Both the position numbers and the translations under genes were made by a program. Of a DNA stretch of 9,017 bases, positions 1 to 4,966 are shown piece by piece (the stretch's first letter is position 1; every line of letters starts with the position of its first letter). Origin of the DNA: JAIPEL01 sp050115795. GTDB taxonomy: Bacteria; Desulfobacterota; Desulfobacteria; Desulfobacterales; CAFBRK01. The stretch covers positions 1-9,017 of the forward strand of contig JASFPT010000162.1 in assembly GCA_050115795.1 (NCBI GenBank). Direction: 5' to 3'. Under the pieces are notes generated by a model, which had not been told where the DNA came from, made no database searches, and saw only the letters and a program-made list of their open reading frames with translations.

Positions 1-214
1 CGACGATGCCGCCGTGCTTCCAGTGGGTTGCGCCGTGCTTGTAGGAGAGCTCGAGCACCCCCAGAAGGTCCTCGCAGACATCCGACGGAATCTGGAACTC
101 GATACCTTCTTCGTTCTTGGCCCGTTTTTCCGCCTGCTGTTTCAGATCGGACACGAAACTCGGCCAAGGACCGGATTCGAGCTGATCCAACATCGGGGTT
201 TCGTGTTTCGCCAT
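1..214 (-). CDS. dsrA: Dissimilatory sulfite reductase alpha subunit, N-terminal 71 codons (partial)
   Basis: Cytoplasmic DsrAB catalyses the six-electron reduction of sulfite in sulfate respiration, using siroheme and [4Fe-4S] clusters. The visible protein starts MAKHETPMLDQLESGPWPSF and continues through a conserved stretch (residues about 47-71) containing EDLLGVLELSYKHG and THWKHGGIV. I recognise this as the N-terminus of DsrA from sulfate reducers. The siroheme and cluster cysteine motifs lie outside the window, so catalytic competence cannot be judged. The start is fixed by a GGAGGT ribosome-binding site at 221-226, six bases before the ATG at 212-214. The gene has its own strong promoter at 384-412 and a leader of about 163 nt, so it is probably transcribed independently of the two leftward genes upstream. 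dsrB would be expected next, beyond the left edge. Identity is near certain; only the 5' end is present. Confidence 0.95.
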   Translation of the reverse strand, partial: MAKHETPMLDQLESGPWPSFVSDLKQQAEKRAKNEEGIEFQIPSDVCEDLLGVLELSYKHGATHWKHGGIV

Positions 215-377
215 CGTTTTACCTCCATTCTTGCATTAGAAATGTCCATCCAGATGGAAATCAATTCCTCCTACCCCTTTGGCCGCTCTGGTCACCTCCT
301 CTCAACTATTTGATTTTTCATAAGATATGCTATCTCTACACGGTTCTTCCACGTACAGGTTCGGCGGGTCGCTCAAG
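215..377 (-). promoter_or_regulatory. Long 5' leader of dsrA with two extra Shine-Dalgarno-like tracts
   Basis: About 163 nt separate the predicted transcription start from the dsrA ATG. Besides the functional GGAGGT at 221-226, the transcript would carry AGGAGGTGA (292-300), a full-length anti-SD match, and AGGAGGAA (265-272). Neither has a start codon at normal distance: AGGAGGTGA is followed by no ATG, GTG or TTG, and AGGAGGAA has only a TTG two bases away. Nearer the 5' end is a small inverted repeat, AGATA-N3-TATCT (323-335). I recognise no known riboswitch. The leader could affect translation initiation or mRNA stability, but that is inference. Confidence 0.5.
292..321 (-). other. Possible nine-residue leader ORF in the dsrA 5' UTR
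   Basis: An ATG at 319-321 opens a nine-codon frame reading MKNQIVERR, ending in a TGA that forms the last three bases of the AGGAGGTGA tract (292-300). No convincing ribosome-binding site precedes it; only a weak purine stretch lies 12 or more bases upstream. It may be chance, because the region is AT-rich and such short frames are common. It is listed because its stop codon is embedded in a perfect Shine-Dalgarno sequence in the leader of a highly expressed gene. Confidence 0.15.
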
Positions 378-383
378 ATCGGC

Positions 384-412
384 AATATAGAATTATTCCG
401 TTTTCTTGTCAA
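384..412 (-). promoter_or_regulatory. Strong sigma-70-type promoter of dsrA
   Basis: Read on the minus strand, a perfect TTGACA -35 box (407-412) is followed by a 17-base spacer and a TATATT -10 box (384-389, five of six consensus bases). The spacer is AT-rich and the -35 lies just downstream of an A/T run, unlike the GC-rich surroundings. Transcription should begin near 377. A strong constitutive promoter fits a gene whose product is very abundant in sulfate reducers. Called by eye from consensus; no start-site data. Confidence 0.8.
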
Positions 413-468
413 TAAAAAAGCATGGTTTCGAGCGGTTAGGAAAAGGGGACAAGGCGCGCACGGCTTGG

Positions 469-483
469 TCTACAGCATGTAGA
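469..483. promoter_or_regulatory. Inverted repeat upstream of the dsrA promoter (possible operator or hairpin)
   Basis: TCTACA-GCA-TGTAGA is a perfect 6-bp inverted repeat with a 3-bp centre. It lies about 57 bp upstream of the dsrA -35 box and 33 bp past the stop codon of the upstream gene. There is no T-tract after it on either strand, so it does not look like an intrinsic terminator. The position suits an activator-binding site for dsrA or a 3' hairpin on the upstream transcript; the sequence alone does not decide. Confidence 0.3.
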
Positions 484-516
484 GCCCTTGGTGACGGCCA
501 CCTCTTTATATGGGGG

Positions 517-1701
517 TCATGGGGGGGAGTTGATCGGCCCGGCATCGGCAAGGCCGCCAACGGCCGCCGCCATTTCCCGGACATGGGTTTTCAGGCGACG
601 GCGCGCCAGATCGGCCTCTTCCGTGCCCGGCCCGAAGAAGTCGAGCGACTCTTCGGCCAGGGCCGCAAACGCATCGGCGGGCAGGGCCTCCAGCAGTTCG
701 AGAAACAGGGCGGCAACCGACAGCGGATAGCCCGAAATCGGGGGTTTTTCGGCCAAGGCCTCGGCAAACCCGATCAGGGTCGGCTCCACGGCGGCGGTGT
801 CGGCCCAAAGCAGGTCGCCGGTTCCGTCGGCCCGGTCGATCCGGGTGCGCATCGACAAATGCAAAAAAGCCACCAGCATCTGCCGGAGCATCTGCTCTGC
901 GGCTGCGCCCCCGGCCAGCGAACAGGGGTATCCACGGGCGGTGATCAGCCGCAGCGCCACGTCGCCATTTTCGATCCGGGCGACGAAATCGCCCGCACCG
1001 TGATGCCATGGGTGAAGCCAGGCACCGGTCTGGACCTGGTAGCAGTCGCCCAAAATTCGCGCAGCGATCCGATACAAGTCGCGCCGTTGGGCGGCCGGCA
1101 CCGGCCGCACCCCGGTCCTGGGGTCCCAGATAACGGTGCGGTCGCCTTCACCGGTGAGATGAAATTCGCAAAACCCCTCGAACCACTCTCCGAGAAACAT
1201 CGGAAGGGCCGTACCCTGTTCGGTGCGACCGAACCCGACACCGAAGAGCCGGGGAAACCACCGGCCATGCTGCGCTGAAAGGGATCTTAGAAGATCATAC
1301 TCGGCCTTGAGGCGGCGCCGCCCCTGCTCTGAAACGGCCACGTTCAGAACCAGCGAAACCGGCCGGCCGTCAAAGAGCAGTTCAAGGCGCGAAGGGTGGT
1401 AGAAGGCCCCGTGCTTTTCCAGAAAGATCCGGACCTGTCGGAGCGCTTCGGAAGGCAGCTTTTCGCCGGCGACCTGTGCCGCGGCCGCCGCCAGCGACCG
1501 CCGTCCGCAGCGCCGGAGAAAATCGACCGCGGCAGCAAAATAATCCCCGTATCGGACGTCGGCTTGCCGCCCCGGCCGCACCTTCCCGTCGAACAAATCC
1601 CGGCGGTCCTTCGGCAGGGGTGACGACCAGCGGGGGTCGCCGGGACGCACCGGTGCCGCGTCGTCGGCAAGAAAAAAGAAAACCGAAGGGGAAAACACCA
1701 T
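517..1701 (-). CDS. Uncharacterised 394-residue protein, weakly kinase/phosphotransferase-like
   Basis: I do not recognise a named family. Features seen: a basic N-terminal third; a segment at about 105-142 (LELLFDGRPVSLVLNVAVS, then LKAEYDLLRSL) that resembles the beta-strands and helix C of a kinase N-lobe; FPRLFGVGFG at 149-158; an acidic aromatic stretch LGEWFEGFCEFHL at 170-182; and LHPWHHGAGDFVARI at 229-243, reminiscent of the H-G-D catalytic loop of aminoglycoside-phosphotransferase-fold proteins. The usual N-lobe lysine is not evident at the expected strand (LVLNV), so it may be a degenerate kinase fold or something else. There is no signal peptide or membrane segment, so it is probably cytoplasmic. 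The ATG at 1699-1701 has only a weak AGG upstream. The gene begins 27 bp after the TPR gene on the same strand and is probably co-transcribed with it; dsrA follows downstream from its own promoter. Coding is confident, function is not. Confidence 0.75.
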   Translation of the reverse strand: MVFSPSVFFFLADDAAPVRPGDPRWSSPLPKDRRDLFDGKVRPGRQADVRYGDYFAAAVDFLRRCGRRSLAAAAAQVAGEKLPSEALRQVRIFLEKHGAFYHPSRLELLFDGRPVSLVLNVAVSEQGRRRLKAEYDLLRSLSAQHGRWFPRLFGVGFGRTEQGTALPMFLGEWFEGFCEFHLTGEGDRTVIWDPRTGVRPVPAAQRRDLYRIAARILGDCYQVQTGAWLHPWHHGAGDFVARIENGDVALRLITARGYPCSLAGGAAAEQMLRQMLVAFLHLSMRTRIDRADGTGDLLWADTAAVEPTLIGFAEALAEKPPISGYPLSVAALFLELLEALPADAFAALAEESLDFFGPGTEEADLARRRLKTHVREMAAAVGGLADAGPINSPP

Positions 1702-1728
1702 GGACCTGCCAGCGCACCGGTGCCGGCG

Positions 1729-2349
1729 CTATTTCCGGGACTCGAGCTCCCGCTTGATTTCCGGAGCCACCGAATAGCCGAGGGATTCGGCCTTTTGAAG
1801 GTGATCGGCGGCTTCCTCGCAGCGGCCGCTTTCCAGCAAAGCGATGGCCAGGTTGTTGTGGGCGACGGCGAACTCCGGCTCCAGGGCTATCGCTTTTTGG
1901 CCGGTTTCGATGCTCTTTTCCACTTCACCGTTGGCCAGATAGGCGCTTGCCAGGGAGGCGAAGGCCTGCACGAACTTCGGATTCCACCGAACGGCCTTTT
2001 CCAGGGCGTAGATCGCCTTTTCCACCTCGCCTTTTTGCAGATGAACGAACCCGATGTTGCCCCACCCCTCGGAAAACCCGGCCCGCGCGTGAATCGCCTT
2101 CTGGTTCCACGCCAGGCATCCGTCCAGATCGCCCTTCGCCAGGCAGATCCCCCCCAGCTGCACATAGGCCTCGGCCAGGGTCGGGCTGCACTGAACCGCC
2201 GCCATCAGCTCTCTTTCGGCCTCCTCGTACTGCTTGAGACCGATCAGACCCACCGCCAGGTTGTAGTGGGAAGTACCGCATTCCGGGTTCTGGGCGACGG
2301 CCATTCGCTGCCTTGCGATAAATTCGTGAACATCTTTTGCCAGAGCCAT
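1729..2349 (-). CDS. Tetratricopeptide-repeat protein, five TPRs
   Basis: TPR proteins are helical scaffolds that bind other proteins; the partner is unknown here. The 206-residue product consists almost wholly of about five 34-residue repeats (roughly residues 23-56, 57-90, 91-124, 125-158 and 159-192), each with the typical small/aromatic pattern and a closing proline-type turn, for example YNLAVGLIGLKQYEEAEREL and NNLAIALLESGRCEEAADHL. There is no signal peptide or membrane segment, so a cytoplasmic location is likely. An open frame extends 30 codons further upstream, but the ATG at 2347-2349 is chosen because AGAGGA (2356-2361) sits six bases before it and the upstream extension is proline/arginine-rich and crosses the predicted promoter. 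It is probably the first gene of a two-gene unit with the kinase-like gene, making that protein a plausible partner. Confidence 0.9.
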   Translation of the reverse strand: MALAKDVHEFIARQRMAVAQNPECGTSHYNLAVGLIGLKQYEEAERELMAAVQCSPTLAEAYVQLGGICLAKGDLDGCLAWNQKAIHARAGFSEGWGNIGFVHLQKGEVEKAIYALEKAVRWNPKFVQAFASLASAYLANGEVEKSIETGQKAIALEPEFAVAHNNLAIALLESGRCEEAADHLQKAESLGYSVAPEIKRELESRK

Positions 2350-2410
2350 GAAAAATCCTCTTATGTCATGAAGTTGGGGCCGCCTGGACCGGTTGGCGGC
2401 CGGTGAACCG

Positions 2411-2439
2411 CTAGTAGGGCAGGGCCGGGGGGTTGTCAA
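2411..2439 (-). promoter_or_regulatory. Candidate promoter of the TPR/kinase-like unit
   Basis: On the minus strand a perfect TTGACA (2434-2439) is followed, after 17 bases, by TACTAG (2411-2416), a weak -10 box. Transcription would start near 2404, leaving a leader of about 55 nt before the TPR start codon. The exact -35 and ideal spacing support it; the poor -10 lowers confidence. Confidence 0.45.
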
Positions 2440-2455
2440 GGGAAAACCCGGCGGC

Positions 2456-2491
2456 GCCCGCCCCCGACGGTTTGCCGGCAGCGGGCTTTTT
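2456..2491 (+). terminator. Terminator-like hairpin in the divergent intergenic region
   Basis: GCCCGC (2456-2461) pairs with GCGGGC (2481-2486), enclosing an inner CGG-TTTG-CCG hairpin (2468-2477), and is followed directly by TTTTT (2487-2491). This is the form of a plus-strand intrinsic terminator. No plus-strand gene lies upstream within the window, and the dapA promoter begins only three bases later. It may stop antisense transcripts entering from the leftward operon region and insulate dapA. Confidence 0.5.
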
Positions 2492-2493
2492 GC

Positions 2494-2522
2494 TTGACAT
2501 CATTTTCCATAATGGCTTACCG
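2494..2522 (+). promoter_or_regulatory. Candidate promoter of dapA
   Basis: A perfect TTGACA -35 box (2494-2499) lies in an AT-richer patch. With a 17-base spacer the -10 position would be TTACCG (2517-2522), a poor match, so the -10 may be non-canonical. The leader would be about 55 nt, too short for a lysine riboswitch, and none is visible. Confidence 0.4.
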
Positions 2523-2581
2523 AAAAACAAGCGATCGTCCCTTGCCTGAAACCCGTTGCGCCCGATGGAAAGGGGGCCCCA

Positions 2582-3622
2582 ATGAAAGTAAAAGCGGGAT
2601 GTTATACCGCCCTGGTCACGCCGTTTGACGGCGCCGCCGTGGACACAGAAGGGCTGAGCCGTCTGATCGATTTTCAGATCGAAAACGGCATCACCGGCAT
2701 TCTGGCGGTGGGCACCACCGGTGAAAGCCCCACCCTCTCCTGGGAGGAGCACAACACCGTGGTGGAGGCGGTTGCCAAAAAGGCAAAGGACAAGTGCATC
2801 TGCATCGCCGGCACCGGAAGCAACAACACCGCCGAGGCCCTGGAGGCCTCCCGACACGCCGTGGCGGTCGGTGCAGACGCCGTTCTCCTCGTCGATCCGT
2901 ATTACAACGGTCCCAGTTCCATTGAAATCCGGCGGGAATATGTGGCCCCCATCGCCGAAGCCTTTCCGCAGACGGCCGTTATCCCCTATGTCATTCCGGG
3001 ACGAACCGGCTGCCAGCTCCTTGCAGAGGACCTGGCACTGCTTAACCGCCAATATCCGAATGTGAGCGCGGTCAAGGAGGCCACGGCCAACCCGGAGAAC
3101 ATGCGGCACACCCGCGCCTGCTGCGGCGATGACTTTATGATTCTGTCCGGAGACGACGCCATGACCTTTGAAATGATGACCGATCCGAAAATCGGGGCTT
3201 CGGGGGTCATCTCCGTGGTGTCCAACGTGGTGCCGGGGGCGGTCGTGAAAATGGTCGGCCACCTCATCGCCGGCGACCGGGCAGCGGCCGAAAAAGTGCT
3301 GGGCGACATCAAGCCGCTGTTCGGTCTCGTTACGGTCAAGAATATGGAGCAGACCCCTTTCGGGGAGGTGGAGGTGCGTGCACGCAATCCGCTCGCCATC
3401 AAGACGCTCATGGCGATCCTGGGCATGCCCTCCGGCCCCTGCCGCCGGCCGCTGGGAAAAATGAGCCCGGGCGGTCTGGCCAAGGTCGTTGAAGCAGCCC
3501 GGGCGGTACAGGCCCGGAACCCCGACATTTTTCGGCCGATTGCCGAGTTTTTCGGTATGGACGTCGACGACCGCCTGTCAGACCCGGAACGCCTTCAGGG
3601 ACTGTCCTACGAAAGCTACTGA
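2582..3622 (+). CDS. dapA: 4-hydroxy-tetrahydrodipicolinate synthase (dihydrodipicolinate synthase family)
   Basis: DapA condenses pyruvate with aspartate semialdehyde, the first committed step of lysine and diaminopimelate synthesis, in the cytoplasm. The TIM-barrel aldolase motifs are all visible: GTTGES at 44-49 (Thr45/Thr46), YYNGPS at 107-112 with the inter-subunit tyrosine, Tyr136 and Arg141 in YVIPGRTG, and the Schiff-base Lys165 in AVKEAT, with SGDD and GASGVISV further on. The classical YNVPxRT motif here reads YVIPGRT, replacing the asparagine. At 346 residues it is about 50 longer than the E. coli enzyme, with a C-terminal tail after the PSGPCRRPLG segment. The start follows a purine-rich GGAAAGGGGG tract and matches family N-termini. 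It stands alone, divergent from the TPR gene and convergent with the cysteine-cluster gene. Another pyruvate-lyase specificity cannot be excluded, but the retained arginine supports DapA. Confidence 0.88.
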   Translation: MKVKAGCYTALVTPFDGAAVDTEGLSRLIDFQIENGITGILAVGTTGESPTLSWEEHNTVVEAVAKKAKDKCICIAGTGSNNTAEALEASRHAVAVGADAVLLVDPYYNGPSSIEIRREYVAPIAEAFPQTAVIPYVIPGRTGCQLLAEDLALLNRQYPNVSAVKEATANPENMRHTRACCGDDFMILSGDDAMTFEMMTDPKIGASGVISVVSNVVPGAVVKMVGHLIAGDRAAAEKVLGDIKPLFGLVTVKNMEQTPFGEVEVRARNPLAIKTLMAILGMPSGPCRRPLGKMSPGGLAKVVEAARAVQARNPDIFRPIAEFFGMDVDDRLSDPERLQGLSYESY

Positions 3623-3652
3623 CCGGCGCGACGACAAGAAACCACCGGCATC

Positions 3653-3708
3653 AAAAACGCAGCGGCCCGCTTTGCCTCCCCGGCGGGGGGAAAGCGGGCC
3701 GCTGCGTT
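3653..3708 (-). terminator. Intrinsic terminator of the cysteine-cluster gene between convergent genes
   Basis: A perfect 18-bp inverted repeat (3656-3673 with 3691-3708) encloses a 17-nt loop that can itself pair further (CCCC with GGGG). Read on the minus strand, the stem runs into TTTTT (3653-3657), giving a textbook terminator just downstream of the leftward gene ending at 3732. On the plus strand the stem is followed by CGGGCG rather than a T-tract, so for dapA it would be at most a weak terminator or a 3' stabilising hairpin. Confidence 0.85.
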
Positions 3709-3731
3709 CGGGCGCCAGGCCGGAGGCGAGC

Positions 3732-4532
3732 CTACCGGCTCCCGGCGTCGGTTTGCCCGGTGGTCGAATCCCGAACCCCGTCGGGCTGCTGAAACAGAAC
3801 CCCCTTGAGCCATCTCAGACCGAACTGGAGCAGGGCCACATCGTCTTTCTCAATCTCTTCCCGCGTCCCGTCATCGACCGGGAAGCGGTCCAGAAAGGCG
3901 CTGTCAAAGACGAACTTCCGGAAACCGTCGATGTTGTAGCTGACCATGAAAAACAGCTGCTTGGCCTTGTCGGTGAGCTTGATCGAGGATGGAAATGAGC
4001 GCTTTCGGACGATCAAGTCGGTCCATTCGGCGTTCGCCTCGTCGCGAATATCGACGCCCTGATCCTCCCGCCACTCCGCGACGGTCCATTGCTTTTCCTC
4101 TTCGAAGCCCTTGCAGTGGGGCTCGTGAACGAAGAAATAAAACCCTTGATCATCGGCCCCCTCTTTGTGCATGAGCGATCCCACGCCCAGCGGATAGTAC
4201 CGGCAGGTGGAGGGCCGGTCCTCATAGACGATGCAGCCGTCCTCGCGGACGAACGGGCAGGAATGCTGATCGTCGTCCAGAAGTTTGAGGGTAACCATCG
4301 GCAGATCCGTTTTTTCCATCAATTGAACATCGGTGTAGACGGCGAGAAATTCCTCCGAACCCAGTCCCAGCCGCGTTTTCAGGCGGATGATGTCGTAGGG
4401 GGTCAGTACGATCTGGATCCCCCGGCAACACTGGGTAAAACAACTTACGCCCGGGTGACACCGGAACTGGAAACGGGAACTTTTCCCGAGCCGCACCGGC
4501 GGAATATGGGCCTTGGCGTCTGGACTTTCCAT
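3732..4532 (-). CDS. YkgJ-family cysteine-cluster protein (putative metal-chelating)
   Basis: The 266-residue protein carries the cysteine arrangement of the YkgJ family, annotated as zinc- or iron-chelating: C25-x5-C31-x3-C35-C36 near the N-terminus, followed by the characteristic LTPYDIIRLK, then C92, C100 and C110 in the pattern SCPFV...GCIVYEDRPSTCRYYPLG. The C-terminal half (about 125-266) is acidic and I recognise no further domain in it. There is no signal peptide or transmembrane segment. The biochemical role of the family is poorly defined; binding of a metal or Fe-S cluster by the seven cysteines is inference. The ATG at 4530-4532 is supported by AAGGA at 4541-4545, eight bases upstream. 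The gene is monocistronic as far as can be seen, with a promoter at 4690-4718 and a terminator at 3653-3708. Confidence 0.88.
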   Translation of the reverse strand: MESPDAKAHIPPVRLGKSSRFQFRCHPGVSCFTQCCRGIQIVLTPYDIIRLKTRLGLGSEEFLAVYTDVQLMEKTDLPMVTLKLLDDDQHSCPFVREDGCIVYEDRPSTCRYYPLGVGSLMHKEGADDQGFYFFVHEPHCKGFEEEKQWTVAEWREDQGVDIRDEANAEWTDLIVRKRSFPSSIKLTDKAKQLFFMVSYNIDGFRKFVFDSAFLDRFPVDDGTREEIEKDDVALLQFGLRWLKGVLFQQPDGVRDSTTGQTDAGSR

Positions 4533-4619
4533 CGCTTAGATCCTTTCTGTTTCAGCACTTGCTCGTGTTTCACGGTCAAAACCCGACCGGGATATCGACA
4601 ACCACTTCGGCCGCCATGC

Positions 4620-4652
4620 AAAAGGCCCCGGGGATCGGAACCCGCCGGAGCC
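4620..4652 (-). terminator. Terminator- or attenuator-like hairpin in the leader of the cysteine-cluster gene
   Basis: On the minus strand GGCTCCGG (4645-4652) pairs with CCGGGGCC (4624-4631), an 8-bp stem with one G-U wobble and a 13-nt loop, followed immediately by TTTT (4620-4623). The wobble pair forms only in minus-strand RNA; the plus-strand copy has a C-A mismatch. It lies between the predicted promoter (4690-4718) and the start codon at 4532. It could attenuate the gene or end a short RNA of about 60 nt. Confidence 0.4.
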
Positions 4653-4689
4653 TCGCTGGCCGTTTTCCACCCTTGCCAAAAGCAAGACC

Positions 4690-4718
4690 AGTGTAAAACA
4701 GATTCGGCACAATGACAA
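4690..4718 (-). promoter_or_regulatory. Candidate promoter of the cysteine-cluster gene
   Basis: On the minus strand TTGTCA (4713-4718, five of six consensus) and TACACT (4690-4695, four of six) are separated by 17 bases. Transcription would start near 4683, giving a leader of about 150 nt. The -35 box abuts a palindrome shared with the divergent promoter. Confidence 0.55.
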
Positions 4719-4721
4719 CCG

Positions 4722-4741
4722 ACAATGCCCGGTCGCATTGT
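4722..4741. promoter_or_regulatory. Palindromic operator candidate between divergent promoters
   Basis: ACAATGC-N6-GCATTGT is a perfect 7-bp inverted repeat of 20 bp total. It starts three bases from the -35 box of the leftward promoter (4713-4718) and its last base is the first base of the rightward -35 box (4741-4746). A dimeric regulator bound here could control both transcripts. No regulator gene is in the window. Confidence 0.5.
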
Positions 4742-4770
4742 TGACTTGGGCCAGCCATCGGCGCTATAGC
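4741..4770 (+). promoter_or_regulatory. Candidate promoter of the DUF296-ilvE-pyrophosphorylase cluster
   Basis: TTGACT (4741-4746, five of six consensus) and TATAGC (4765-4770, four of six) are separated by 18 bases. Transcription would start near 4777, about 190 nt before the first gene. It is back to back with the leftward promoter at 4690-4718. Confidence 0.5.
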
Positions 4771-4776
4771 GTGTCC

Positions 4777-4966
4777 AAAGGGGCGGAAGAATTCGAACCG
4801 CCTTTTGAGCGGTGCAACGGCGTGCGACAAAATCCAGCCGCTGTCGGGCCGAGGCCAACGGCCGCCCCAGGGTGCTCCGCCGGGGGCGTCGATTCTCCCC
4901 CTGCCCCCGGGGCCCGGCGGAACCGGAGGCTGCGGGGCAGACGCTTTCTGTTGGGGTTCAGCGGAT
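4777..4966 (+). promoter_or_regulatory. Long GC-rich leader with overlapping stem-loops
   Basis: This stretch precedes the first gene of the rightward cluster. At its 5' end is a stem of about 9 bp (4778-4786 with 4798-4806, two G-U pairs) ending in TTTT. Further on, TCCGCCGGG (4876-4884) can pair with CCCGGCGGA (4913-4921), while the overlapping CCGGGGGC (4880-4887) can pair with GCCCCCGG (4903-4910); the two stems are mutually exclusive. An open frame continues upstream from the DUF296 gene through here, but its translation is a glycine/proline-rich run with no recognisable domain. No known riboswitch class is recognised. Confidence 0.3.

Noticed and set aside
464..493. Direct repeat CTTGGT at 464-469 and 488-493
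   Set aside because: Six bases repeated once at 24-bp distance is weak on its own; noted only as flanking the inverted repeat at 469-483.
406..1278. Plus-strand open frame (290 codons) opposite the kinase-like gene
   Set aside because: It is shorter than the minus-strand frame, is glycine/arginine/glutamine-rich, crosses the dsrA upstream region and lacks a ribosome-binding site.
2411..3262. Minus-strand open frame (283 codons) opposite dapA
   Set aside because: It lies over clear DapA motifs and runs through the promoter region; a typical GC-driven shadow.
4782..4802. GGTTCGAATTC on the minus strand, resembling a tRNA T-arm
   Set aside because: The bases flanking the TTCGAAT loop do not form a 5-bp T-stem, and no acceptor or anticodon arm is found nearby. 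It is part of a simple hairpin with an 11-nt loop.
4445..4858. Minus-strand open frame covering the divergent regulatory region
   Set aside because: It overlaps the start of the cysteine-cluster gene in another frame and crosses promoters and hairpins; the translation has no domain features.
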